Below, in pieces: positions 14,235 to 14,420 of a DNA stretch of 14,420 nt. The stretch covers positions 1-14,420 of the forward strand of contig CAJOKY010000106.1 in NCBI GenBank assembly GCA_905235425.1. Direction: 5' to 3'. This stretch comes from an uncultured Selenomonadaceae bacterium. GTDB taxonomy: Bacteria > Bacillota > Negativicutes > Selenomonadales > Selenomonadaceae. How positions within the stretch are numbered: the stretch's first letter is position 1; the number at the start of each line of letters is the position of its first letter. The notes under the pieces were generated by a model that was given only the letters and a program-made list of their open reading frames with translations, searched no databases and was not told where the DNA came from. Position numbers and translations under genes: made by a program.

Positions 14235-14420
14235 TCATTTCTCCAAAGCTGAAAAATTTACTGCGGCAATATTTTTTTCTTCAAGCAACTTCAAAACTTT
14301 TGGCGAAGTCACGGCGTCAAATTCCGCCTCAAAGTCATGCTCCCATTTACAAAAATCTTTCAGAATTTCATTACTCCTGCCTGGATGCAACATGACTTCC
14401 GTCGTGCCGTCTTTTAATTT
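14235..14420 (-). CDS. C-terminal end of a ChbG/HpnK (YdjC)-like carbohydrate deacetylase, cut by the window edge
   Basis: Only the last 61 codons are present, open from the window end and stopping at TGA 14235-14237. The segment TTEVMLHPGRSNE, then W-E-H-D-F-E-A-E and SPKVLKLLEEKNI, resembles the C-terminus of YdjC/ChbG/HpnK proteins, metal-dependent deacetylases acting on N-acetylated sugars or hopanoid/lipid-linked glycans. The HPG triplet is a family hallmark. It overlaps functionally with gtrA (1-nt gap), which suggests a glycolipid-modification operon. The assignment rests on a short fragment. Confidence 0.65.
   Translation of the reverse strand, partial: KLKDGTTEVMLHPGRSNEILKDFCKWEHDFEAEFDAVTSPKVLKLLEEKNIAAVNFSALEK

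Overview
The window is about 14.4 kb of moderately AT-rich bacterial DNA from a cell-envelope polysaccharide region. The genes are densely packed, and five of the ten starts I favour read as TTG behind a Shine-Dalgarno sequence. An EcfA-type ATPase, an LtaS-like sulfatase-fold enzyme, a KdsD-like isomerase domain and a PAS/GGDEF/GAF protein together suggest a Firmicute, possibly one with an outer membrane (Negativicutes/Selenomonadales). That placement is an inference from gene style; no rRNA or marker gene is present.

Layout. Positions 29-3392 (minus) hold a tight three-gene unit: an ECF-type transporter ATPase, a 699-residue protein fusing a nucleotidyltransferase, an APH-fold kinase and a KdsD-like SIS isomerase, and a small HAD phosphatase. 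Positions 3393-3594 are a divergent control region. Positions 3595-8683 (plus) hold a PAS-GGDEF-GAF-PAS diguanylate cyclase, a GtrB/DPM1-like polyprenyl-phosphate glycosyltransferase and an LtaS-like membrane sulfatase-fold transferase. A hairpin terminator at about 8808-8843 lies between this strand and the convergent minus-strand genes. Positions 8916-14420 (minus) run, in transcription order, through a ChbG/HpnK-like deacetylase (cut by the window edge), a GtrA-type membrane protein, an amino-acid permease fused to a histidine-kinase-like module, UDP-glucose 6-dehydrogenase, and a family 2 glycosyltransferase split by a frameshift.

Function. Most genes make, activate, transfer or flip sugars for surface glycans: Ugd supplies UDP-glucuronate, the fusion protein plus HAD enzyme look like a compact route to an activated sugar, and GtrB, GtrA and GT2 build or move glycans. 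The diguanylate cyclase and the permease-kinase are signalling proteins.

Most notable points: (1) a C10 tract inside the GT2 gene, which is out of frame now and would be restored at C9 or C12; (2) a 10-bp tandem duplication that separates the sulfatase-fold gene from its RBS-supported start; (3) inverted arrays of 7-bp repeats just upstream of that gene; (4) a permease-kinase fusion that keeps its ATP-binding motifs but has threonine in place of the phospho-accepting histidine; (5) the nucleotidyltransferase-kinase-isomerase fusion beside a HAD phosphatase. Points 1 and 2 suggest that two envelope enzymes may be subject to phase variation, both apparently OFF or reduced in this sequence.
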